From Paratrimastix pyriformis (taxonomy: Eukaryota; Preaxostyla; Paratrimastigidae): DNA of 40,000 bases. A program made the translations under genes and the position numbers. Positions 11,087 to 20,627 of the stretch are shown piece after piece. How positions within the stretch are numbered: the first letter of the stretch is position 1; each line of letters starts with the position of its first letter. Where the stretch lies: contig JAPMOS010000243.1 of NCBI GenBank assembly GCA_027972325.1, positions 1 to 40,000 on the forward strand, written 5' to 3'. The notes beneath the pieces were generated by a model that saw only the letters and a program-made list of their open reading frames with translations, did not search any database and was not told where the DNA came from.

Positions 11087-11455
11087 GAAACACCACTCGT
11101 GATCTCTGCGCACTCTCCCTCCTCCGAGTGCGCGCCCTCAGCACCCACGTACACCTTCCAGTCCCTGCCCATCATCATTCCGGCTCATCCCATCCCCACC
11201 TCCGAGGGCCATGATGGGGCGGCTCCGTCCCGGGAGGGCGAGCATCCCTGTCTTGGACCCATCACGATCACTCCTGCTTGGGGTCACTCTGTCCATTCAC
11301 AGGCAAGGCTGAGAACAGTGCACTTGTCCGCCTTGCCCACAGCCGGGTGGCATTATTCCATAGTATTTCTGCTCCCCTACTCGGTGCTCTGCGGTGCTGT
11401 CCTGCCTGGAGTGGGATCACACTTCACACACGGACGCGAACTATACTGAGAGCAT
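11087..11455. repeat. Unit U2, direct repeat flanking D2
   Basis: This 369 bp unit is the second copy of the 3428-3786 unit, in the same orientation. It starts one base after the D2 left end and finishes with gaactatactgagagcat. It keeps the order of all words of U1, such as ccttccagtccctgcccatc and gggtggcattattccatag, with a few short length differences. No gene is seen. Confidence 0.8.
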
Positions 11456-12820
11456 TTGGTTGGGCGGGCCTGTGTTTGTCTGCGCCCACACCCTCACACA
11501 GACCGTACAGGGTCAGAAACAACAACAAACTGTGAGACGTCAGGGACGCGCGCATCCTTGTGCACCCACGGGTCCCACGCTCGGGGATCGAGAGGTCCCA
11601 ACAAGCTGGCGGTCAGGTCAGAAACAACTTTGGGGATTTCGGCACTGCTAGGTCTAGAGATTGGAGAGAATTCACTGACCGCCAGCAAGCCTCATAGTTG
11701 CACGTCGTTCCTCAATGGGTTCTCTTCCGATCCCGTGTGCGCTGTCACACCCGCACCTGAAGTCGTGTTTTTTCCAGGCGGGCCCTCTCTGTGACACATC
11801 TGGCACACCAACACCAGTGTTCGGTGTTTTTTCTTTGGGGTAGGCCTGCGCTTGCCCATGACCATCACCCCAACACTGGGACCCTTGTGTGATTTCAGCG
11901 CGTATCTGCTCGTTTACGTGCCCGCACCGCGGGTTTTCTCATGAGGGCGCTCCGTTGGATTTCCGGATGCCCCTCTGCCTCGGTGTGTACGTTGACTCAC
12001 CAACACCGTGACGATGGCATGCATGCACCGCTGGTTTTTTCAGGAGGGCGATCCGTGGTATGTTCGGATGCGGTGCCCGTGGGTACACCAACACCGGGAA
12101 AAATTGGTGCTATGCACTTGAGGGGCTTGCACCTGTTCATGCCCCGGTATGTTCATCAGGGGGCGGGCCTGAGTGCGCCCAACATGCCCCTTGGATGCAC
12201 TCTCACACCGGCAGCATCATCACAGCACCACCACCAGCACACGCACCATCAGTGTGGCGTTGCTCAGGGCGGGCCTGTGTGCTCATCATGCCTTGAATGG
12301 GTCCTGGCACACCAGGACATCTGTTTGATGCGTCTGGGGGCGGGCCGGAGTGTGCCCCACATGTCCCCTGGTGTACACTCTCACACCAACAGTATCATCA
12401 GCACCACCAGTGTGGTGACTTTTCGGGCGGGCCTGTGTGCTCATCATGCCCTTGAATGCGTCCTGACAGCTGCTTGACTGCTTGAGGCGTCTCAGGGCGG
12501 GCCTGTGTGTGCCCACATGCCCTCTGGTGTGCATTCTCACACCAGCAGCAGCAACACCAACACCATCACCCAGCACCACCAGAGTGGTGTTCTGTCGGGG
12601 CGGGCCTGTGTGCTCATCATGCCCCTGAATGCGCCCTGGCACACCAGGACAGCTGCGTGGCGAGGCGTCTGGGGCGGGCCTGTGTGCCCATATGCCTCCT
12701 GGTGTTCATTCTCACTCCAGCAGCAGCATCACACCCACACCAGCGCATTCAGGCCAGAATCACCACACCAGCACCATCAGAGTGGGGCTTTGCTGGGGGC
12801 AGTGTGATGCTCGATGTTTC
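11456..12820. repeat. GC-rich tandem array (gcgggcctgtgtg units)
   Basis: A degenerate minisatellite with no credible gene. Clear units start with gggcgggcctgtgtgctcat near 12267, 12425 and 12598, so the period is about 158-173 bp. Between them a related half-unit runs gcgggcc-g-gtgtgcccacatg (near 12341, 12497 and 12675) followed by ctctggtgt-cattctcacac and a run of cag and cac triplets. Towards 11456 the units are more decayed, though gcgggcctgtgt and cacaccctcacac words can still be seen. The frames across it are compositional artefacts. Confidence 0.7.
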
Positions 12821-13084
12821 ATGCCTGCTCTCGCATCGACTGATGCCTTCTTGTCTGTCGGAAGCAGTGACAGCACTCGGCACCTTTGGGAGCGACCCCG
12901 GACACACGCGGGGGGACACTGTGGAGTGTGTACCACCTCTCAGCTGTTTGATGCTCGTTCTGGCCCTCCGGCACGCGCACTCCCAACATCAGGATGGGTA
13001 TCCGTAGAGCCGGCTCATCGGCCAAGAGTGTTGGGCGGAGCATCCCGTTAGCCGGGTCACGTAGAGTGCGGAAGGGGGGGGAAA
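12821..13084. other. No gene seen
   Basis: A short stretch between the tandem array and the D4 complementary region. By analogy with D2, whose recombinase region ends directly before its complementary region, this could be a decayed D4 recombinase end, but I cannot recognise recombinase motifs in any frame. Confidence 0.3.
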
Positions 13085-13097
13085 GCTATTCCTTTGG

Positions 13098-13225
13098 TAT
13101 GGTGTTCACTCTTTCTTGGTTTGGGTTTGTTTGGGGCTATCCCACGAAGGCTGTCCCTCGTTCTCCGAACTCGTGAAGGAGAATGGTGGGATAGCCGAGT
13201 AATCTCTTCCCAAACAAACAAGTCT
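13098..13225 (+). repeat. D4 internal complementary region
   Basis: From about 13110 to 13183 this segment is the reverse complement of the D4 left tip as found at 34542-34610. From 13184 on (tggtgggatagccgagtaat) it is the reverse complement of the D4 right tip at 38069 and 14845. The join between the two halves lies between 13183 and 13184. This is the same design as in D2 and D3 and lets the D4 ends be fixed exactly. Confidence 0.8.
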
Positions 13226-13959
13226 CCCACCCACCTCCCTGCCTGATGAGTGGCACTGGGTTTGTTTGTTGCTGCTTTCCCCGCGAAGCTTCGACTCAAC
13301 GTGTACCCATGGTCGTGATTGATGGTGGGCATTTTGTCTTCGCAGCGCAATCTTCGTACGTGCTCCCTTGGCTGTACTGCTGCCTGTTCACCCACACAAT
13401 CTGATTGACAAGTCAGGAGGGCTGCCTCGTGGGGGAGGCGAGTGTGGCTGTTGTTCAACCTTGTTTGGTGCCCTTGGACAACAGTGTCTGGGGCCTCGTC
13501 GGGGCCTCTTGCCCTTGAGACACCACCCTTCATTCACCCTCATTCACCCTCGTCTGATGTGATTGGGCATTCATGGTGGGGTGAGGTGTGGTCATTCACC
13601 CCCAGCTACTTTGCTTGAAACAGCTTATGGGTCATCCGGCTCGTTGTACTCTTGGGACACCCATCATGCACCTTCATGGCGGTGTGGGGGTGTTGTCTTC
13701 CTCCTTGTCTGTTCTGAATGGGCAACAGCTCGAGGGACTGGTGCGGGGTGTTGTCTTTCACCCCCGTTTTGTTGTGGCACAGCTGTGTGGCTTTACCGTG
13801 GTGGGCACCATGCATCCTCCACATCCAGAATGGGGGGTCGGGGTTTGTCATTCATCGTCGTCTGTTCTGTTTTGACGAGTGATATTTCATCGTGGCCGTT
13901 GTGCCCGTGAACCACCCCGCTCACCCCACCACACACCTCCCTCTCACGGGAGGGATATT

Positions 13960-14480
13960 TGTTGAGCACCCTGAAGTGGCGATCGATACGTCACCTTTTG
14001 TGCTCTCTCTCCCTTCGGGGTTTGCGTTTTTGGTGGGGGCTTGGGTTCTTTATACAGAATTCGACGCCTGCACGGCAAGGGTGCCTCCACCGCTTCACCG
14101 GCGCCGGTCGGCGACTGGTGACGAAGAAGCCGCGAGCACGGGGCGAGAACCCTCCTGGGATCTGCGAGGCAAGGTGCCTGTCGCGGCTCCGTCGTGCTCT
14201 GCGTTTTTCTCGACGCGTGCCTTTGGCCCGCGCCATGCCGGACAACGAGTCCTCTCGCTGTTTTGTCCGATCTTCTTCGTTGTTTTATTTGCGGGGGTCC
14301 GACCCGTTGAGGGAAGGATTCCCTATGGAGGGTGCCGAGTACGGGAAGACTCGGTACCTTCGGGGCCTTTGCAGGTTTCGCCCCTCCTTTTATTTGTGGC
14401 TTCTCCTCTCCCACCTGTTTTTGCTGACCGGTTACAGCGGTGCGTCGGGGTTTTCTCCAGCCTCCTCTTTCCCTGACTAG
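13960..14480 (+). pseudogene. D4 right-arm basic region
   Basis: This part of the D4 right arm encodes a basic Arg- and Lys-rich segment (around 14080-14300) in at least one frame, and is matched by 37200-37690. It has a pyrimidine-rich run before it (near 14001-14015). Its place, between the complementary region and the right end, is the same as that of the Arg/Gly-rich regions of D2 and D3. The composition is much less Gly-rich. It may be the remnant of the same kind of tail or non-coding sequence that happens to be open. Confidence 0.35.
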
Positions 14481-14689
14481 ACGTGCACCCCCGGGGCGGT
14501 CGCGACCCGCTTGAGGAGATGTTTGGGGTTCGCATGGTTGATCATGAATCTCTCTTCTTCGTTTTCATTGAAACCTTCGGGAGCTGTGACTCCCAGCTGG
14601 ATTGTTTACTGCGTTGCGCGGTACTGACTCCCTTCCCACCTTACTCTGCGTCGGTGGCTGGCGTGTCGTCGTCCGAATGGGCTTATGCT

Positions 14690-14845
14690 TAAAGGACGAG
14701 TCGACTGCCGGCAGTGACATGACATGTCAAATTCTTTTGATAAAATTTTTGGATGTCAGTGCCGTTTTGCGTGCTTGCTGTGCAAGTGTTCACTCTTTCT
14801 TGGTTTGGGTTTGTTTGGGGAAGAGATTACTCGGCTATCCCACCA
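14690..14845 (+). repeat. D4 terminal inverted repeat, right end
   Basis: The stretch from aaaggacgagtcgactgccg to gtttgggtttgtttgg is the counterpart of the left-end repeat at 2226-2357 and of its copy at 34590-34730. It is followed by the right tip ggaagagattactcggctat and cccacca. The same sequence closes the whole D4 copy at 37914-38069. A stem formed by gacatgacatgtc and gatgtcagtgcc words is present here as well, with one mismatch relative to 2248. Confidence 0.8.
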
Positions 14846-14882
14846 GCACAGTGCCTTCGTTTTTTCGTGGTGAACACCCGTT
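14843..14882 (+). repeat. D1 inverted repeat, left
   Basis: accagcacagtgccttcgtttt followed by a diverged gtggtgaacacc block is the reverse complement of 20326-20364. The first four bases overlap the last bases of the D4 right end, so the exact boundary between the two elements cannot be fixed within about 4 bp. Confidence 0.7.
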
Positions 14883-14925
14883 TTTTCAAGGACTACCGAC
14901 CGAACAACAACGAAACTCTACTCCA

Positions 14926-16500
14926 ATGGCCTCTACTCATCGACTTCAAGACCCTCCGATGCCCAAGATCAACATCAAGGTTCCAACTCCTGGGACACCC
15001 AATCCGACCCCCAACGGCTCTTCGAGTGGCTCTTCGAGTGCCGTTTCGGCGGGAAGGGGCACTCGCGGCCCGGGCTCGACCTTCTTGGACCGGCTGATGG
15101 TTACGGATGCCCGCGTGTCAGGGGCGGCTCCCGGTGGCCCGGCAAGCCCGGCGCAGGCCCTACAGGCGGCTGCGGCTGTCCACAAGGCTGCTTCCGCCGC
15201 GCAGGCCGCGTCCGGCCTGGCCACCGCGACCGCTCCGCTACCATCCCAGGACCTCGACGACGACGGTGCCGCCCAGAGCGGGCCCGAGGGGACCGTCCCG
15301 CTGCCCCCCGCGCCCCCTGTGCCCACCCCGGCCCTGCAGATTCACTCTGCCGTCACCCCCCAGCCCCAGGAAGGCCTCGACCTCTACATCCGGCGCGTGA
15401 TGGAGGCCTCGCTGGGGGACTTTCTCGAGCAGCAGCGGGCCTTGCTCGTGGCCGCAGCTGCTGCCTCCGCGGCCTTGCCTTCCGCTCAGGAGGCCGGCCT
15501 TGCTGCCCGCGGTGCTGCTGGTGCCCCCGGGTGCCGGTGGTGCCGCCGTGCCGGCCGCGGATGAGCCTGCTCCGCTCTCGTTTTTTCGGCCCGACCAGGC
15601 CACTGCCACCATCGTCCCGTCCAACCAAGTCCCAGCCGCCGCAGCCTTCCGGCGGCTCGCCCGGCTGCTCCCGGTCCCTTTCCGGGGAGGCCGACCCGCC
15701 CGGCGGCGACGATGATGCCGCCGGCGCCGAGGGCGAATTTGCGGACGAGGACGACGCTGCCGCCGCCGGCGACGAGGATGAGCTCCGGCACGCAGCCGAC
15801 CCGCAGCAGCAGCCTGGCGACCGCGAGGCCTCTGACAGGCTCGCACTGGAGCGCGCCCGGGCATTTGTCCGGGGCGTTGCCGTGCCCAGCGACTTTCCCC
15901 AGCTCGGCTCCGTCACGGGCCTTGCCCGCGAGTCCAGGGCTGAATTCCGCTTTCTCCAGCGCCTTCACCGGGAATCGCTCAACCTTGAGCGGCTGGCGCG
16001 CCTGCCCTGCACCGAGGAGGACTTGCGCGCCGCCCTCTCTTGCTTTGCTCGCTCCATTGCCTCCGCCATCGTGGACCGCAAGCGGCTCGCCTGGGTGCAC
16101 ACAGCACTTGCCCCGACGTGGCCCGCATGTACGAGTATGTCCGCACCGCTCCCGAGGTCGCCACGGGCCAGAACCTCCAGCAGCTCGACTTCGCCATCCG
16201 CCTCGCTCAGGGCATGCGCGCCCTGCCCGGCCAGCAGCAGCAGCAACGCGGCGGCCAGGCTGGCGGGCGTCGCATGGGCGGGGGCCGCGATCGCGACTTC
16301 CGCTCGTCGGGTGGCCGCGGCGGCTTCGGCGGGCGCAGCTATGGCGGCGGGTTTGGCCGAGGCGGCGACCGGTTCAACGACTTTGCCCAGCGCCAGCAGC
16401 GCAGCTTCCCGCAGCGGCGCCGCTTCGACAATGGTGGCGGCAACAACGGCTCCGCCGGCGGGCGCCAGCAGGCGCAGTCGGGCGGCGCCGGCGAGCAGTA
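14926..16500 (+). pseudogene. D1 Gag-like region
   Basis: The first coding region begins near an ATG at 14926 or 14958 with a Pro/Ser/Gly-rich stretch. It has Ala-rich, likely helical parts (15110-15230 and 15420-15500), an acidic Asp/Glu stretch (15700-15790) and a block with GLARESRAEFRFLQRLHRESL near 15920-15980. It ends in a Gly/Arg-rich tail at about 16240-16500 with many RGG- and GGR-like words. The tail resembles nucleic-acid-binding tails of Gag proteins and here lies in Gag itself, unlike D2 and D3. No zinc knuckle is visible. The region is spread over more than one frame. Confidence 0.6.
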
Positions 16501-16589
16501 ACGGCGCGCAGAGCCCGCGCGCCGCGGCAGCAACGGGGTCCGCCTTCTCCACCACCATCACCGCCGCCCTCCCCGCTGCCGCCGCCACG

Positions 16590-17630
16590 GTGCGACCATC
16601 CCCCGCTCTCGGGCCGGCCGCATCTCCACCACCACCACCACCACCACCACCAGCTCGCTTCAGCACTGGGCGTCCCTCCCTCCCGCCCTTCCGGGCCTTC
16701 TGGGAGGAGCATTTCCACTTGCCCCGCCCCGTGCACAACTGGCTCCTGCACGGCTTCCGCATCCCGCTCCTCTGCAAGCCGTGCAGCTCCCATTTGCCCA
16801 ACTACGTGCACCCCGAGCACGCCTCCTTCGTCGACCAGGAGGTGGCTCGCCTCCTCGAGACGGGCGCGATCCGACCCGTCCAGGCGCCGCCGCACAACAT
16901 CTCCCCGCTGACGTGCGCGCCCAAGAAGAACGGCAAGTTGAGGCTGTGCATCGACATGCGCTTCGTCAACTCCTTCGTCCAGGCGCCGGCCTTCAAGCTG
17001 GAGGACCTGACCACGCTGGCGCCCCTGCTGCGCGACGGGGACTACATCTCGACGGCGGACCTCTCCGAGGGCTACCATCACCTGCGCATTCACCCCGACG
17101 ACCAGCAGCTCTTGGGATTCGCCTGGCGGGGCCGCTACTACGTCTACACGGTTCTCCCGTTCGGCCTCTCCTGTGCGCCGTGGGCCTTTACCAAGTTTCT
17201 CAGGCCCCTCTGCGAGTACCTCCGGGGCCCCTCGTGCGGCCTGCGGATGCTCTCCTACATCGACGACTTCATCGTGGCCAGTCGGCCGGCCGAGGCCGAT
17301 CGCGAGTGGGCGCGCTTCGTGGCCGTGATGGAGCAGGCGGGCATGAACCTCAAGCTGGAGAAGTGCCATTCGCCCGCCCCGCGGCAGCAGTTCCTGGGGT
17401 ACGAGGTCGAGACCGCTCCCCAGGTGCGCTACTGCGTGCCCGCCGAGAAGCGGCGCACCATCCGGCACGAGATCGCCCGGCTGCTGCGCTGCTCGCGGCC
17501 CCACGTGCGCCGGGTGGCCCACGTGGCGGGCCTCTGCCTGTCCGTCTCGCGGGCCGTGGCGCCCGCCAAGTTTCTCCTGCGCAACGTCTACCGCGTGGTC
17601 GCAGCAGCCCCAACTGGCACTGCTGCGTGA
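16590..17630 (+). pseudogene. D1 reverse transcriptase region
   Basis: After a polyproline run made by a cca microsatellite (about 16625-16652) comes a DIRS-type RT. Visible blocks are RPVQAPPHNISPLTCAPKKN and KLRLCIDMRFVNSF near 16900-16970, the ADLSEGYHHLRIHPDD block near 17060-17100, LPFGLSCAPWAFTKFLRP near 17155-17205, and the catalytic YIDDFIVAS near 17258-17284, followed by the FLGYEVE thumb-side block near 17392. This enzyme would copy element RNA into DNA. The block order and spacing are as in other DIRS RTs. Confidence 0.9.
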
Positions 17631-17689
17631 TGCTGGACGAGCCGGCCCGGGGGACCTCCGCTGGTGGCTGGAGGGCCTCGAGGGCTGGA

Positions 17690-18590
17690 ACGGGGCCTGT
17701 CCGCTCCCGGCGCCGGCCGATCTGACCTGCGCCACGGACGCCTCGGACATCGGCTGGGGGCCTGCTGGCTGGAGCGCAACGAGACAGCCCAGGGCCCCTG
17801 GACGGGCGTCATGCGCGAGACGCCCATCAACCAGCGCGAGAGCATGGCCGTGCTCAACGCCCTGCGCATCTGGGCCGCGACGCCGGCCTGGCGGGGCCGC
17901 ACGGTGCTCTTCCAGGTGGACAACGCGACGACGGTGGCCCACCTCAACGGGTTCGGCCGCCTCAACCAGGCCCTGGACGGGATCGCCCGGGCCATCCACG
18001 CCCTCGCAGCGCGCCACGGGATTACCCTGCAGGCCGAGCACGTGGCGGGCGTGACGAATACCACGGCGGACCAGCTCTCGCGGGACTTCGACCGCAGCGA
18101 CTGGATGCTCCACCCGGCGCTGTTCCGCTCGCTGGACCGGCTCTGGGGCCCGCACTCGATCGACCGCATGGCCACCTTCGCGACGCGCCAGGTGCCCCGC
18201 TACGAGAGCCGCCACCGCGATGTGCAGTCCCTGCGCGCCGACACGTTTTCGGCCCGGTGGGAGCCCGGCGAGAACAGCTGGGTCAACCCCCCCTCTTCGC
18301 AGATCCACCGCGTCCTGCGCCACCTGCAGCACTCCGGGCCCGGCGTGGAGTGCACCATGCTGGCCCCGGTCTGGCCGAGCCAGCCCTGGTGGCCCCTGCT
18401 GCTGGCCCTGACGGTGGACTGGCCCGTGCTCCTGCCGCAGGACCCGCGGGCCTTCCGCCCGGCTGCTTCCGGCCACTCGGAGCCGACGAAGAACCTCAGC
18501 TGGCGCGTCTGCGCCTTCAGGATTTCTGGGCGGCCGGAGCGGCCCATTGGAGCGCCCAAGGTCGCCAGCTACTTGTCTCGGCTGCTGTAA
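17690..18590 (+). pseudogene. D1 RNase H and methyltransferase-like region
   Basis: The RNase H part (about 17720-18090) shows an ATDASDIGWG-type block, a NQRESMAVLNALRIW block, a QVDNATTVAHL block and EHVAGVTNTTADQLSRDFDR, which supply the expected acidic residues. It would remove RNA from RNA-DNA hybrids. At about 18270-18560 follows the segment that in DIRS elements is methyltransferase-like. Here the motif reads WVNPPSSQI, with Ser where D2 and D3 have Phe, and is followed by a PVWPSQPWWPLL block that matches the TAPWWPM block of D3. Confidence 0.8.
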
Positions 18591-19893
18591 AGCCCACCAC
18601 CGAGAAGAGCCTCACCAACCGGCTGCGTGCCCTGGCACGGTTCTGCGCCCGCCGGGGCATCCCGCTGGTGCCCATGCCCGTGAGCGCGCTGGCCGACTAC
18701 ACCGACGAGGCTACCCGGGCCAGCTGCCGGCCCCGGTCGACTCTGTCGCTCATCGCCACTGTGGTCAATCTGATTCACGACGCGCTTGGGGTGCCTTCCC
18801 CGGCGCGAGACCACCTTTACGGACGCCTGCGCAAGGCCATCCGTCTGCGCCGCACCACGCAGCCCGTCCAGAAGGGGCTGCCCGTGCCGCCCACCCTGCT
18901 GGTGGAGCTCTTCCACCGGTGGGGCCCCAACGACGCGCTTCCGCTGGAGCGCCTCCGCGCCAAGCTGGTCGCCCTGCTGGCCTTCCTGGCGCTGCTTCGG
19001 CCCTCGGACGTGACCCTGCCCACCGTGGCGCAGGTGGCCGTGCCGCCGGCCGCCGATCGGCTGGTGGTCTGCCTGCTGGGCTTCAAGAACGACTACACCG
19101 CCCAGGGCGCCTCCGTCACCATCTGGCGCGCCGCCGATGCGCTGCTCGACCCGGTGAGCTGCTACCAGTGCTGGCTCCGCCGCACGCGCGCCATGCGCCC
19201 CGACCCGCCCGGACCGTCGCGGGTCGTTATCCAGCTGCGCCGCCCCTACGAGGGCGTCAAGCCGGCCACCATCAGCCACATCCTCAACGAGGTCATCGTC
19301 GCCGGCGGGGCGATCGCTCGCTCCTCTCGGCCCGCGGCTTCCGCCGTGGCGGGGCCAGCTGGGCCATTGCGCGCGAGGTCATGCCCGACAAGATCCTGCA
19401 CCTGGGCCGCTGGGCTTCGGCCAAAGTGTTTGCGCAGCACTACGTGCAGACGGGCGTCGACAGCAACTTCACCGACCTGATGTTCGCCCCGGCGCCGCCG
19501 CCGCCGCCGCCGCCCCGTGCCCCTGGCGCCGCCGCGCCGCTCGCCGCCACGGATCTCGTCCAGGCCGTGCGTCCGGCGCCTCCGCCTCCGCCCCTGCCGC
19601 CAGGCTCGCCTGCTTCGTCGCTCTCGCTGTCGGCGGCCACGCCGCGTCACCGCCCGGCCGCTCCGCCACGCCAGCGCGTTGTGATATGCGACGACGACGT
19701 TTCCGATGAGGCGAGTCCTTCGGGCGATGCCACGAGCACGCCTGCTGCGCCTGCTCGCCGCCGCTCGAGCAGGGCGCCTTCTGCTCCGCGCCGCCGCCGC
19801 CGGAGCGCTCTCTGGGCCAGGCCGTCTGATGACGACGAGAACGACGAGCTCGAGGCGGATTCGTCCAGCCTGCCCGCCGGCGAGTGCTTTTGA
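18590..19893 (+). pseudogene. D1 tyrosine recombinase with Pro-rich tail
   Basis: This is a DIRS tyrosine recombinase. An N-terminal core-binding-like part (about 18600-18840) is followed by LALLRPSDVTLPTV near 18990-19030, which holds the first catalytic Arg, and by an HLGRWASAKVFAQHYVQTG block near 19400-19455, which carries the late His/Trp position and the nucleophile Tyr. A tail from about 19480 to 19893 is rich in Pro and Ala, then in Arg and Asp/Glu, and is absent from D2 and D3. It could be disordered. The region appears only lightly damaged. Confidence 0.8.
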
Positions 19894-20097
19894 GTTGCCG
19901 CGCCGCGCCGGGCCTCATTTGTCTGTTTTATGTTTTCTGTGTTTCTCCTGCTGCCGCCGGCCGACTAGATGCTGGTTTTGGCATGCCTTTCTGGGAATTT
20001 TCATTTTTCCTTTTTGTCTGCGGCCAGCCGACTAGATGCTGCGCTGCTCTGGGTTTTCTGTTTTGCTTTTCTCCCACGACTCTCTCTCTGCATGTGA

Positions 20098-20196
20098 TAG
20101 CACCTAGACTGCCGAAGACGGAGGCTGTCGGCTGCTATCCTGAGTCTTACGATGGATAGTGAGTCGACAGCCGAAGTCGAGGCAGGATAGGTGCTA
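20098..20196. repeat. Imperfect palindrome near D1 right end
   Basis: The first arm runs from tagcacctagactgccgaag to ctatcctgag, the second from ggatagtgagtcgacagccg to gataggtgcta. The second arm is the exact reverse complement of the terminal words at 20914-20949 and 21236-21271. The arrangement matches an internal complementary region, in which the second arm would copy the right tip and the first arm would predict the left tip. The predicted left tip is not seen near 14846. A foldback inserted on its own is the other reading. Confidence 0.55.
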
Positions 20197-20325
20197 CCCT
20201 CCCTCTTGTCTGCTGTTTTTAATTTTTCTGCTTCTCCCTTGAGCGCTGGACCCACCCGCACCCATCCTGCTGCTACTGACGGGGTTTGTACGCCATTTCA
20301 ACCGGCCGCCTCTGCCGCGACTCGT

Positions 20326-20364
20326 ACGGAGAACACCACTCCAAAACGAAGGCACTGTGCTGGT
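20326..20364 (-). repeat. D1 inverted repeat, right
   Basis: ccaaaacgaaggcactgtgc followed by tggt is the reverse complement of the start of D1 at 14843-14882. The inner part (ggagaacaccact) matches less well. It lies about 130 bp after the palindrome at 20098-20196. Confidence 0.7.
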
Positions 20365-20627
20365 CCGGGGCGCCCCCTTAAGTAGTGGAATTGGGCGGGA
20401 AATTTCAGATCTCATTTTTTCAACTTTTGCTCTGTTGTGATTTCGACATCCGTGCTTTTTTACCCTCTCTTGGGACCCCTTCCGGAGCCCAAATCGGGGT
20501 CACTTCACGGTTCGATCATGGACCGTTGGCCCGCAATTACCTTAACGGTTTTCGGAGATCGGAGATTTGCCGAATCTCGGGCCGTTAACCCCGTATCTCA
20601 CCCCTTCCGATGCGTGTTAAATTTTTT
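20365..20627. other. D1 terminal segment, no gene seen
   Basis: AT-richer DNA between the D1 inverted repeat and the tandem duplication. It contains a weak inverted pair, cttaacggt near 20541 with gccgttaac near 20581, separated by a purine-rich stretch. No coding signal is seen. Confidence 0.35.

Larger units (their letters stand above)
13085..14845 (+). mobile_element. D4 fragment: complementary region and right arm
   Basis: This plus-strand fragment starts with the D4 internal complementary region and continues to the D4 right end at 14845 (gattactcggctatcccacca). From about 13690 it matches 36890-38069, the right arm of the whole D4 copy, nearly base for base, with short length differences. 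Before the complementary region a cctttgg-atg word matches the same place in D2 (near 29172), showing that the two families are related. The right arm holds a basic, Arg-rich frame at about 14070-14300. The left arm and any coding core are missing, and the next base belongs to D1. Confidence 0.75.

Noticed and set aside
12240-12820. A CRISPR array
   Set aside because: Repeats are imperfect, of 70-170 bp, without regular unique spacers, in a eukaryotic repeat region.
11941-13051. Cys/His/Ser-rich frames in the GC-rich array, looking vaguely like zinc fingers
   Set aside because: All are translations of a tandem repeat in shifting frames; Cys and His spacing is not regular.
15238-16100. Several long Arg/Gly/Ala-rich minus-strand frames in the D1 Gag-like region
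   Set aside because: GC-rich DNA gives long open frames by chance; no recognisable protein.
16374-18476. A 700-residue open frame on the minus strand opposite the D1 RT and RNase H
   Set aside because: It mirrors the GC-rich coding strand of D1. The plus strand has clear RT and RNase H blocks; the minus frame is a shadow with a poly-Trp run from the cca microsatellite.
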